DNA of 64,000 nucleotides from Glossina fuscipes (Eukaryota > Arthropoda > Insecta > Diptera > Glossinidae): NCBI RefSeq assembly GCF_014805625.2, contig NW_023998455.1, positions 7,392,564 through 7,456,563 on the forward strand, in the 5' to 3' direction. The translations under genes and the position numbers were made by a program. Positions 40,124 through 48,790 of this stretch are shown here, one piece after another (the stretch's first letter is position 1; the number at the start of each line of letters is the position of its first letter). Below the pieces are notes generated by a model. The model had not been told where the DNA came from and did no database searches. It worked only from the letters and a program-made list of their open reading frames with translations.

Positions 40124-43100
40124 GTAAGTTTTTACTGTTTTTTTCTTTTTGTTTTTTTTTTTGTTTTTTTGTTTTAAGGTTAAAAGGCTTGATAGCAAGA
40201 CCAAAACAAGGAAAAATAACTTTTCTTTTCCTTATACCTTTTTTTCGCAAATTTACATCTTTTCCTCGCCATGTAATTTGTTTATTAAGAGTCAATGGTT
40301 ATAGAAAGAAAAAACAAAAGTTGTTATTGTTATATTATGTCAAATATTTGTCATTTGTGCCATAATGAATTGTTGTGGAATAGTTAAAGGCGATCATAAA
40401 TCTGATTTTCTTTCCTTCGATGATGACATTTGTGACGTTTTTTCGGCTTTTACGTAAAGTTTTTGATACGAATTTATATATTATATATATATATATATAT
40501 ATTGCTTTGGTAGAAAAAGTGAACACCTTTCATTTAATGTTTATTTTAATTTATTCAGCATAACGAATCAAGCGTCAAATATGTTTAAAAAAATTTTAGA
40601 GAAATTTTCGCATCATTTTTTTTTCCTTTTCTTCTTTCATTCATGATTTCCCGTCGTTTCCTAGCAGCCTTTAATATGATTAATAGCTCACCGCATGCCT
40701 TCTCGTACATGTTATGACATTTGACAGCCAAAGCATATAATTTCAAATTATAAACGCGTTAAGACCTGCCTTTGTTTTTATTTCTAGCATTAAAAGAAAT
40801 GATAGTAATAATAAAAAAAAGATTTTCCCATACCAAGCAACTAATACGCATTTAATTAATCTTCGGATTTACTTAGTAAATATTTACATATATAAAGTCG
40901 TAAGTCTCAATTTGATTTGAAATAAGATACACTTTAAGTATAAACTTTCTATTTGAAAAATAAGGATAGAAAGCGAAGAAAAAAAATTCCATGTTATGCG
41001 TAAATACTTTACTTATAGGCGATTTATTGGGTAGGCGATCTTCTAGAAAATAGTATTTAGGGCAACATTTAGGCTGGAATTTCTTTATCGGTTACGTCCA
41101 TATCAAGCAGACAAGGATTTTCTCCTTTCAATTAATTCAAAATAGCTTAGCTAAGTGACTTTTATTTGATAGACATTCCTCGCATATACATATAACTTTT
41201 AAGTAAGTAACATTTACTTGCGTTCTGATTAATAAGTCAAAAATCATTACTCCGCATGTTCTTTACTGACTTTTATTCGATAAAGATTCCTTGCATTAAT
41301 CAACTAAGCAAATAAAGTCTTTCTTTAAGTTAGATTGATACAAGTTTATTATACTGCTCCTTTTATGCATGCTCGTACACAACGGTACACAAAAATTTAT
41401 GTAGCACAACAAGATTTTCCCGCTGATACAATTGAAACTTCTGTGCCTGTGTAGTTGTCAGATCTCATTGAGCTCCAACTGGAACGCAGACTTTATAACA
41501 ACAGTCATTATCACGGTTGTGTCGATTACTTAAAGCAAAGAGAAAGTCAACGTGATTATGCAAATAAATACGCACAGACAGAATAAAAAAAGTCTTCTTT
41601 ATGTCTACGGCTATGCGAAGAGGCAAAGAAAGTGGACGGGAGAAACGTAGAAAGAAGCAGGATTAACTTCTGGAGAGACCTCTGAACACCTTAGAATGGC
41701 CAAATCGAGAAAAGGGAAAAGAACAATTCAAAAAAGAATATATAATTCTTCGGATTCATCTTTCGAACAATAGAAAAAGGTGTCCGCTAAAAATTTTGCA
41801 TTACACGAAGCTAGACGAACTCATACTAACAACAGCTCTCTGCAATTTCTATCTTTTGCAGGAAGAGAAAATGGCTAAAGATTAAATAGGTCTTACGTTA
41901 GTGGCAAACGGCCTTTCTACAGATTGCGGCAAGAGCCAAACACTTTTCAATATCCAGTAATAATAAATTTATTTTCAATTTCGCCTACCAACCTAGCAGA
42001 ATTGGCATAATTGAGTTAGTTTGAATTATTCGATGCTTTTATGTTTCGTGTTCCTTTCTGCTGTCTAAGTCACATTATTCTGGGTATCAGCCCATTACTG
42101 CATAGCAGAATTAAGTTTTAGTTCGAAAATTCGGAGGTAAGTTTTTTCTTCTATGTGACCAATCGCTCAGAGAGTGTCCCCTATTCGTGTAATACGGTGA
42201 CTAGCGGAAAGAAGAGAGAAATGAGACAGAAATAGGGAGATGGTGCCCACAAGCTAGTGGTTGCGCTTTATGTTTATTACGGACTGAGCACTCACTGTAG
42301 CTACCTGCAAAGTAAACCCTACTGCACTCGAGATTTCGAAGTGACATTAAATTGCAAAATGTCTCGATTAAGAATTAACTAATAAAACAATAGGGATTTT
42401 GTTTTGTCAGAAACAACGTCCCTATATGTTATTACGTAAGCCTATTTAAAGCTGAATGTCTCACAGCCGACTAGATAAGTGTCGGCGTTCATGGAATCCC
42501 AAGCGGGTCGTAGCCAAATCGCTTAAGGCATAATACTTAACGATAACACGCCATCCCCACTAGACTGCTGCCACACCGCATCACTTTCGCCACTGCTTTC
42601 TAACCATTAAAGCGTCGCTCATATCCCCGGCGCCGTAAAACAGAAAAATGGAAATGGAAGGGATCCATTATTCGTCTCAAGCCAGTTTTATTGTTATTAC
42701 TAACCATGCCAATTAAATTTAAAAAGAACTCGAGCGCACCCAAGAATTTTATGATACAAGCTGTGATAAAGATTAATAACACATTACCTCTATCCATAAT
42801 AAGAGAAACTTATTAAAAATAAGCTGTTTTTTTTTTTTTACTTTTAGTCCACCCATTTTAAACTGTAGTGTAAAAGATTATTTAAAAAAATAAATAAATA
42901 ACAAAATTGTGAAATATGTGGAAAGGAGAGAGAGAAAAAAAATATATAGAGATATTTCCAAGAAATATATTTTGCAAAATAAAAAAAAATTTACAAAATA
43001 TTTCAAATTTATTTAACAGCAAGTGACACAATAGAGCCAAAACCTAAGAAATATTACTAACAATTTATTTAATATTAATGTATGGCCTAATAACACTTTG

Positions 43101-46100
43101 AAATTCCAAATTTAACAAACACATACGTGCATACAACAAATAACACAAAATAGCAAATGTATGTGCTTGTATGAGTTGAGTGTGTGTATCTATGCATTTG
43201 TATAAGTAGAAACGTACAACTGACGCCTTAAATACAAACAGATGTATAAATATTTGTTTGGGTGGCATATGAGTAAGTAAGTGAGTGTGATTATGTGCGG
43301 CTATAATCTAACTAACGAATGCATTAACAAACCAAAAAAATTAATGAAAGTATTTTAATACAAACAGATGAAAAAAAAAACTATAAATATTTTAGTACTA
43401 AACAAAAAAAAACAAAAAAAAAACACAAGAAATCCTACACCTGTACCGACAACAACATAAAACATTCATTAAGCATTAGTGGAGGAAAGAGAGAAAAAAA
43501 AAAAAAAAAAGGAATTGATTGTTAAACAAAAAGTAAAGAAAAAAAAATGGATATATGTCTATATACATATATATATATATGTATATGTGAATAACAAATA
43601 TATCAAATACGAATTTTTAAGATTATTTTTATTACTAAAATATCTGATTACGTTTTTAATTTCTTGCGCTTTAATTAAAAAATCTATTAAAAAAATAAGT
43701 ATTTGCGAAAAAAAAATCTAATTTTTATTTCATATAAACTTTAATTAAATGAAAACAAATATCTCTATGATGTGATTTCCTATATATAACAAACACTAAA
43801 TCTCATACAAGGTAACAGATATGTACCTAAATGTGTTCAATCCTGAACAAGTTTGTCTCTAAACATTTTATATAAATACAAAATTTTTTTTTTTTTTTTT
43901 TTAATAAAAAGAAAACTTTCAAAAAACAATAAATTTGAATTGAATAGTCCGAAAAAGAGAAAAAAACGTTGCTTTTTGTTTTAAGCAAATATGAAAACAT
44001 TTAAAACTTGTAAAAACTGAAAGCACGTGCCGTGCAGAGGCCATGATTACCAAGAAAAAAACAAAAGATAAAAATTGGTGATGTAAAATTTATAGAAAAA
44101 GCAAAAGAAAAAAAAAAAGAAAAAGAAAAAAAAAACAAAGGCATGTTTTGCTTAGCTAAACAAGCCATTCATTAGATACGTGTATGATTTTATTGACCTG
44201 AACGCGGTTTGTAGAGTAGCAGCTTAACAAAGACCATAAATCCAATGCATTTCTCTGATTAGAGCGAACATGTTTCTCTTTGTCGTTTTTTCCTGCAAGC
44301 AGAAGAATTTTCTTCTATTTGTTTTTTTTTTTTTTGGTGGAAAATTTCAAAACGTCAATCATTAGACGGTTTGTTAACCGTTTGACTTGCGTGTAAGAAG
44401 ACATGTAACATGACAGTTGCATTTGTTAAAGATTAACAAAAATGCGTTAGAGTTAGATTTTTGTTTTTATGTTTTTTGTTTATACCTTATGCATCTTCTT
44501 TGTCTGCATGCATTAACTGATCTCTTACGCTTGCCTGTTCTTCTCTTGCATTAATTTAGTTTTGGAATACGGACAAAGAGCAAAGCCGTTTAGAGTCTAC
44601 GATATTTGATGATTTAGATCGTTACTGTTGGCAGCATCAGGCAAATTCCTCGAGCGCCACAAATGCGAGTTCCTCCTTACATCATCATACAACATCTAGC
44701 AACGTTATGAATCCGCCAGTAACTCACACAGTCCCCGCCAATGCCTCCAGTACAGATCCGCCTTCATCGCATTCTCATAGCACGAATTTGCTTAACAGTT
44801 GCAGTAACTCACAAACGGCGATTACCACCAGTTCTTCCGCTCTTAATACAGCGCCGCAAATAACTCAGACTCCTCTCAATAACGATGGCTCGATATCAAG
44901 CGTCATCAATACCGATGGCCAAATTTACACATTAAAAGTATTAAATGGCACCGAATCGTGGCTGAAACGTGAACCGGACTCGCAGCTAAATAACACTTTG
45001 GACTTGGATAGTTTGTTAAATTCTTTTCACGGTTACATTAAATCCGAGTATTCTTACGATGATAGCGGTTTCAGTGCGGACGGCACCAAAGACGTCAACT
45101 CCGGCGACGCAACAAATTGTATGAACTCACTGAACGCTGTTGCTGGAGATGATACTGGTTCAGGTGGCGCAAACGGCTTAGGTTCATTATCAAACACATC
45201 ACGCTTACCTTCGTTAATGTCGACGCTAGCCTCAGTAACGAACAACAGCATCGGAGTTATTAAAAATGAAAGTACAACGAGTCCTCTGCCGAGCATTGTC
45301 AGTCAACAAATAGATCAATTTCAGAACAATAACAACGATTGGCATATGACGGATCATAACAGTGAACAGGTGCGTGCTACCATCTCGGTGTAACAATTTT
45401 TGGATTATTTAATTAATCCTCAATACAAACTTGTTAGGTAAGAACAAATAAACACATAAAAGGGGGCCGCACACCACTTTGCCTAATGCAATTATTGATG
45501 TAATGAGTTCTCAAAAAAACGGCGTTAAAGAGGAAGTGATCGAAAAAGTGGTCCAATCCGAAGTAGCGTTGGTCGTTAAGCGAAGGGAAACCGGTGCCCC
45601 ATACTCCATCAAAATATCTCAAGAATTGCCTGTTGTAGGTTGAACACAAAAAAACAAGACTTGAAAGGGAGCGAGTTAACCTACCTACAGACGGGCGGAT
45701 AGACAAACGACCAGACAGGCAAATAGACAGACGTACGGACAGACAGGCTGAATTGATAAGTATAATATGATATGGGTCCGTCCAAAATCCTTCTTGGCGT
45801 TCTATGCAGCCGCATAAACTTTTGTCCCATAAGCGTGGTAGGGCACAACAACAACGGCGACAAAACTCATGTAACATGTATTGAAAGTTTCGTTGTAATC
45901 TGGCTAAACTGGCCGACGTCAGACTGACAGGTCGAAAGACGGGCAGCCAAGGCTAGATCGATTCAAAAATTGATCATTATCGATCGTTATAACGACAGTT
46001 CCATCCACCTCAAATTCTTCTGCGGGCTGAACTTAATATACTCGAGCAACACAAGCGTTTTTATTTATTACGAATATTAAAAAAATGAGAAAACATAGGC

Positions 46101-47796
46101 ATTAGATTAAGAACTTCTAAGGGATAAAATTGAAAAATGTTTCAAAATTTTATAAAAACTCTATTTAATTTATTTATAGAATTCGGCCGAATCTTTATTG
46201 CGTAGCGCTTTACAGGGCAAAGGTTATTCCAAAGGTTTGCACATGCATAATGGTATTACATTAATGCCTACATCACCGACAGTCAAAGACGAAGAAATGA
46301 GAAGAATGTTGTTTCCCGTCGATACGGTGAGTAAATGTAGTCAATAAAAATGATTTCCAAATTTAAACCCAACATTTATATCCCTGAGCGGAGCGAAATC
46401 ATTGTCAATGTCAGTCTCGTCACTCGTATTTCTTTTCTTCTCTTTTTTTCAATTCGTCTATGTTAAGGATGCCTTGGGTTTCACTGATTCGTCTTTGAAT
46501 GCTGCTCAAATTTTCGAAGACACTCAAACGGCCAGTTCGCACAGTTCCCATTTAGTAGTAACGCATTCACCCCATATAAATGGTCCATTAACTCCCGTAA
46601 ACAGTTCGAATAATGGCGGTAACGCAGGTGGTCACACAAATCCCTCGGCTGTTTCAAATATTATTGTCGATGACATGTTCCTATCGCTGGAGAATGCCTT
46701 CAATATTGCCAACGAAGTGCAACAATTTTGCACCCCATCTGCTAGTGCCAATGATTTTTCCAGCAATGAAGTCATCATGCCGATCTCTGCCAATGACGGA
46801 GCAATAAATACAACGGGGAACACACAGCTGCCTTCATTACATTCGGTTACAGGGACAAGTGCAGCAACAGGCTCAGAACCTACAACGCCAACCGGTGGAC
46901 CGACGCCAATACCGTCGATTGGCGTAGTAAGTCTTGCAACCGCCCAACATAATCAGACTCCGTCACAGCCTCTTAAACCGGAAGTAACCACCTCAAGCAA
47001 TCGCATCGGCAGCACAACAAAAGTCACCAAAAAATATAAACGCACCATGTCCACTGTAGCCACCGCAGTCGCTGCCCATCATAACAACAATAACAATCCT
47101 AATGTGATCAACAACAACAACAACAATAGCAGCCTTAAGACTGGCAATACTACGTTACTTTTAGCAAATGGTAGTCGCAACAGCGTTAGCAACGCATCAA
47201 GTGGCAGCAGTACAAACAGCAGCAATAGTCCTACGCACTGCAACGCTAACGGCAATAGTAGCAATACGCTAACAACAACAACCACTCCAACAAGTATTAA
47301 TTCCACGTCTGGTACTAATACAGGTCAGCGAAAAGAACGCTCCCTACACTATTGCACAATATGTTCGAAAGGCTTTAAAGACAAGTACTCCGTTAATGTG
47401 CACATACGCACGCATACTGGTGAGAAGCCCTTCGCTTGTACACTATGCGGTAAAAGTTTTCGACAAAAGGCCCATCTGGCCAAACATCATCAAACACATT
47501 TGGCGCAAAAAAATAACGGCAACATGGTTAAGGGAAATTCTAGTAAACATCACCGCAACAATGCAACAACTTTAAGTAATCCTACGTCGGTTCACAGTCA
47601 CAATCCGAGATCGTTAACACTCATACCAAATGTCAGTACAGCGCCCGGTCCAAACGGTAGTATTGGTATAGTGGGTGGAATAATTAGCAATTCTGCTAGC
47701 ATACCCTTAAATGTGGCAACAGCGCCGCAATCTGCACCTCCCTCTACACCGTCTACTCTACTACCGCCGGCAAATGGTCTTTTGATTAATAGGTAG
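39620..47796 (+). CDS. C2H2 zinc-finger transcription factor, four coding exons (whole gene)
   Basis: Joining 39620-40123, 44560-45369, 46180-46326 and 46468-47796 gives a 929-residue protein. The start is the ATG directly after an in-frame TAA (39617-39619). Visible parts in order: a short N-terminal block with [18 protein letters not shown]; a His/Gln region (residues 45-104) with 14 consecutive Gln; a Gly/Asn/Ser stretch; an acidic-hydrophobic module near 183-192 ([10 protein letters not shown]); Ser/Thr/Asn-rich sequence; a second such module near 315-327 ([13 protein letters not shown]); another near 554-565 ([12 protein letters not shown]); a basic KKYKR cluster near 675-679 (possible nuclear localisation signal); long Asn/Ser/Thr tracts; two canonical C2H2 fingers at 783-803 and 811-831 joined by TGEKPF; and a Pro/Ser-rich tail ending LLINR. 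The family role is sequence-specific DNA binding in the nucleus. Whether it activates or represses, and its targets, cannot be read. I do not recognise the orthologue, so no symbol is given. It is the only supported gene here. Confidence 0.88.
39752..39913 (+). repeat. CAT/CAC and CAG repeat tract in coding exon 1
   Basis: Runs of CAT/CAC (His) flank an uninterrupted run of twelve CAG plus two CAA codons at 39806-39847 (Gln63-Gln76). The uninterrupted CAG run is the sort that varies in length between individuals. The antisense and shifted frames give poly-Ala, poly-Ser and Thr/Ile runs, which account for two overlapping spurious open frames. Confidence 0.95.
42150..42350 (-). mobile_element. 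SINE family A in intron 1, minus orientation
   Basis: Read on the minus strand it has the B-box part TTCGAAATCTCGAGTGC, the body AGGGTTTACTTTGC, then CCCTATTTCTGTCTC, CCGTATTACACGAATAGGGG and the terminal GCGATTGGTCAC. It preserves the 3' end best and so helps define the family's length of about 200 bp. Confidence 0.7.
42457..42625 (+). mobile_element. SINE family A in intron 1, plus orientation
   Basis: The head CACAGCCGACTAGATAAG is nearly the same as that at 20441. The B-box region is altered (ATGGAATCCCAAGCGGG). The body AGACTGCTGCCACACCGC and the CTTTCTAACC element match the copies at 20435 and 52985. It faces the minus-strand copy at 42150-42350 about 100 bp away. Confidence 0.65.
44560..45369 (+). 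CDS. Coding exon 2 (residues 169-438)
   Basis: The exon begins after ATTAATTTAG and is in frame with exon 1, giving [11 protein letters not shown]. It ends at CAG|GTGCGT, again phase 0; the donor is acceptable but weaker than those of introns 1 and 3. The reading frame extends upstream of the first ATG (44707) to the acceptor, and its composition is plainly protein-like there ([11 protein letters not shown]). It encodes Ser/Thr/Asn-rich sequence with three psi-K-x-E motifs (LKRE at K304, IKSE at K329, IKNE at K403) and an acidic-hydrophobic stretch, [10 protein letters not shown]. If intron 2 is retained the frame continues for seven more codons to a TAA at 45391-45393, a possible short isoform without fingers. 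Confidence 0.87.
45370..46179 (+). other. Intron 2 (810 bp), largely occupied by a family B repeat
   Basis: The donor is GTGCGT and the acceptor is TTTATAG. From about 45455 to 46050 the intron consists of a dispersed repeat also present near 14040 and 48430. Only about 85 bp at the left and 130 bp at the right are unique. The intron therefore probably grew by insertion. Confidence 0.8.
45455..46050 (+). mobile_element. Dispersed repeat family B, copy 2 (inside intron 2)
   Basis: It has the core CATCAAAATATCTCAAGAAT, GTAGGTTGAACACAAAAAAA and an interrupted series of GACAGACGG-type units at 45690-45750. A second such series lies at 45920-45945, followed by TCGATTCAAAAATTGATC, and the copy ends with GAACTTAATATACTCG. 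The two GACAGAC blocks suggest an internal duplication or two nested copies. Confidence 0.65.
46180..46326 (+). CDS. Coding exon 3 (residues 439-487), symmetric 49-codon cassette
   Basis: This small exon has no long open frame of its own and was found by splice logic: acceptor TTTATTTATAG|AAT and strong donor ACG|GTGAGT. Its 147 nt are exactly 49 codons and stay open between exons 2 and 4. The translation is non-repetitive ([15 protein letters not shown], then [15 protein letters not shown] charged sequence), unlike the low-complexity neighbours, which suggests a constrained module. It includes a VKDE SUMO-type motif at K474. Because it is phase 0 on both sides, skipping it would keep the frame and the zinc fingers. 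Confidence 0.82.
46327..46467 (+). other. Intron 3 (141 bp)
   Basis: The donor GTGAGT is strong. The 3' end has a T-rich tract (CTCTTTTTTTC) and a slightly weak AAG acceptor. It is short, as is typical of flies, and its sequence is open in the exon 4 frame from 46402, so retention need not be visible as a frame break there. Confidence 0.8.
46468..47796 (+). CDS. Coding exon 4 (residues 488-929) with the two zinc fingers and stop
   Basis: Acceptor TATGTTAAG|GAT puts DALGFTDSS in frame after exon 3. The same frame is also open back to an ATG at 46402, but that part is intron 3 sequence (poly-T giving Phe/Leu) and follows a strong donor, so it is not taken as coding. The exon encodes the [12 protein letters not shown] module, an LKPE motif (K657), a KKYKR basic cluster, Asn and Ser runs made of AAC/AAT and AGC/AGT codons, the C2H2 pair, and a Pro/Ser/Asn-rich tail. 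It ends at TAG 47794-47796. The sequence across the stop, ATAG|GTAGAA, also resembles a weak splice donor. Confidence 0.87.
   Translation, partial: DALGFTDSSLNAAQIFEDTQTASSHSSHLVVTHSPHINGPLTPVNSSNNGGNAGGHTNPSAVSNIIVDDMFLSLENAFNIANEVQQFCTPSASANDFSSNEVIMPISANDGAINTTGNTQLPSLHSVTGTSAATGSEPTTPTGGPTPIPSIGVVSLATAQHNQTPSQPLKPEVTTSSNRIGSTTKVTKKYKRTMSTVATAVAAHHNNNNNPNVINNNNNNSSLKTGNTTLLLANGSRNSVSNASSGSSTNSSNSPTHCNANGNSSNTLTTTTTPTSINSTSGTNTGQRKERSLHYCTICSKGFKDKYSVNVHIRTHTGEKPFACTLCGKSFRQKAHLAKHHQTHLAQKNNGNMVKGNSSKHHRNNATTLSNPTSVHSHNPRSLTLIPNVSTAPGPNGSIGIVGGIISNSASIPLNVATAPQSAPPSTPSTLLPPANGLLINR
47353..47499 (+). other. Tandem C2H2 zinc-finger domain (residues 783-831)
   Basis: Finger 1 is C-x2-C-x12-H-x3-H with Cys783, Cys786, His799 and His803. 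Finger 2 has the same spacing with Cys811, Cys814, His827 and His831. The linker is the standard TGEKPF. The hydrophobic core positions are present (Phe in SKGFKDK and in GKSFRQK). Helix residues for base contacts are DKYSVNVH in finger 1 and QKAHLAKH in finger 2. Two canonical fingers usually recognise a site of about 6-7 bp, so partners or dimerisation may add specificity; that last point is inference. Confidence 0.95.
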
Positions 47797-48430
47797 AATT
47801 CACTGAACGCTACAACAGCTTATAATTTACTACCGACTTGATATCTATTGTTCCTAAAATTAGTTTTGTTTTTTCCTTTTTAAAACAATGTCCCCACGAT
47901 CTGTCCACAAAAATACTCACAAAGCAAAGCTAAAGTAAGTTCCCCATTTAAGGAATATATGCTTATGTCATAGAAAAAATCGAAGCAAAACACCTTTCGA
48001 ATTTATGTTATTCCATGTGTATGTAATCTTAAAATATTTATTCATTTTTTTTTTTTTTTTTTTTTGTTGTTTATAAAACTGAAAGATGGTTTGAAAAGTT
48101 TCAATTTCTTTTAACTCCACGCCGAAGCAAGCAGAGCGAAAGGGATGAATTATGTTTAGGCTACAATGGAACAAATTTACTCGCTGTACTAAAATGTATA
48201 TAATTTAAGTCCAAATCATCATGGGTTACTGAGGCAAAAATCTACTTATTACAAAACATTTGAATGGTGAAGGAATCCTTTCATTTACTTGCATCCTGGG
48301 TACGCAAACCTATGCTAAGCACTCCAGGATTGAAACTCGTTCGCGATTTTTAATCCAGGATACAAACAAGCGACTTCGAAAGAAGGCTTGCGAATTCAAG
48401 CACACTGTTTACTACTTTATTAATTTCTTT
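47797..48430 (+). other. Proximal 3' flank / probable 3' UTR
   Basis: It directly follows the stop and contains a T-run of about 20 at 48046-48065. I see no AATAAA in this first stretch. The nearest AATAAA hexamers are at 49423, 49442, 49453, 49674 and 49725, all in A-rich sequence where chance matches are expected. The transcript end therefore cannot be fixed, and the UTR may run through the family B repeat at 48430-48790. Confidence 0.4.
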
Positions 48431-48790
48431 TGCTATATGTTACCCTTGCGGTAAAAGGGTATATTAACTTCATGCGATTGTATGCAACACTTGAGATGGA
48501 ACCAACTTTTGTTATACCGATCTATTCAGAATCATTTTTTGAATTCCTTCCTAAATCAATATAAGCTTGTCTGTCCGTCTTTCCGTCTTGTTTTTTTTTT
48601 TTTTTGTGTTTAACCTGCAAGCTGTAATTTATGGGATATTTTGATGAAATCCGGGACACTGACGTGTTGCGACCCAATCGCGAACTCTGTTGAGAACGGC
48701 TCCAAACAAATCTCTTTTTCAACCACATGCCATTAATCGCCTTGTTTTGAATAGTCGTTACATGAATAACTGCATGAGGGTACACGGATA
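48430..48790 (-). mobile_element. Dispersed repeat family B, copy 3 (downstream of the gene, minus strand)
   Basis: On the minus strand the core reads GCAGTTATTCATGTAACGAC, CATCAAAATATCCCATAAAT, then GACGGAAAGACGGACAGACA and AGTTAATATACCC. The outer end is a 7-bp stem-loop at 48441-48461 (TACCCTT and AAGGGTA arms). This copy best shows the terminus. A 120-codon minus-strand frame over it is a by-product. Confidence 0.7.

Larger units (their letters stand above)
40124..44559 (+). other. Intron 1 (4436 bp)
   Basis: It starts GTAAGT and ends ATTTAG. It holds a (TA)n run at about 40480-40502, two SINE copies in opposite orientation at about 42150-42350 and 42457-42625, a (TA)n near 43566-43581, and several A- or T-rich homopolymers in 42830-44340. 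No additional exon with a consistent frame was seen. Size and repeat content suggest room for regulatory DNA, but none can be pinpointed. Confidence 0.8.

Noticed and set aside
40124..40177. Continuation of exon 1 frame beyond the donor (ending in Phe/Val residues)
   Set aside because: GAG|GTAAGT is a consensus donor, and the downstream poly-T gives meaningless residues. Exon 2 continues the frame perfectly.
46402..46467. In-frame ATG upstream of exon 4 giving a hydrophobic, signal-peptide-like N terminus
   Set aside because: This is intron 3 sequence after a strong GTGAGT donor, and the hydrophobicity comes from the polypyrimidine tract. A secreted zinc-finger protein is implausible.
47079..47306. 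Antisense Leu-rich 75-codon frame over exon 4
   Set aside because: It is a shadow of the AAC/AGC repeats that encode Asn/Ser on the plus strand.
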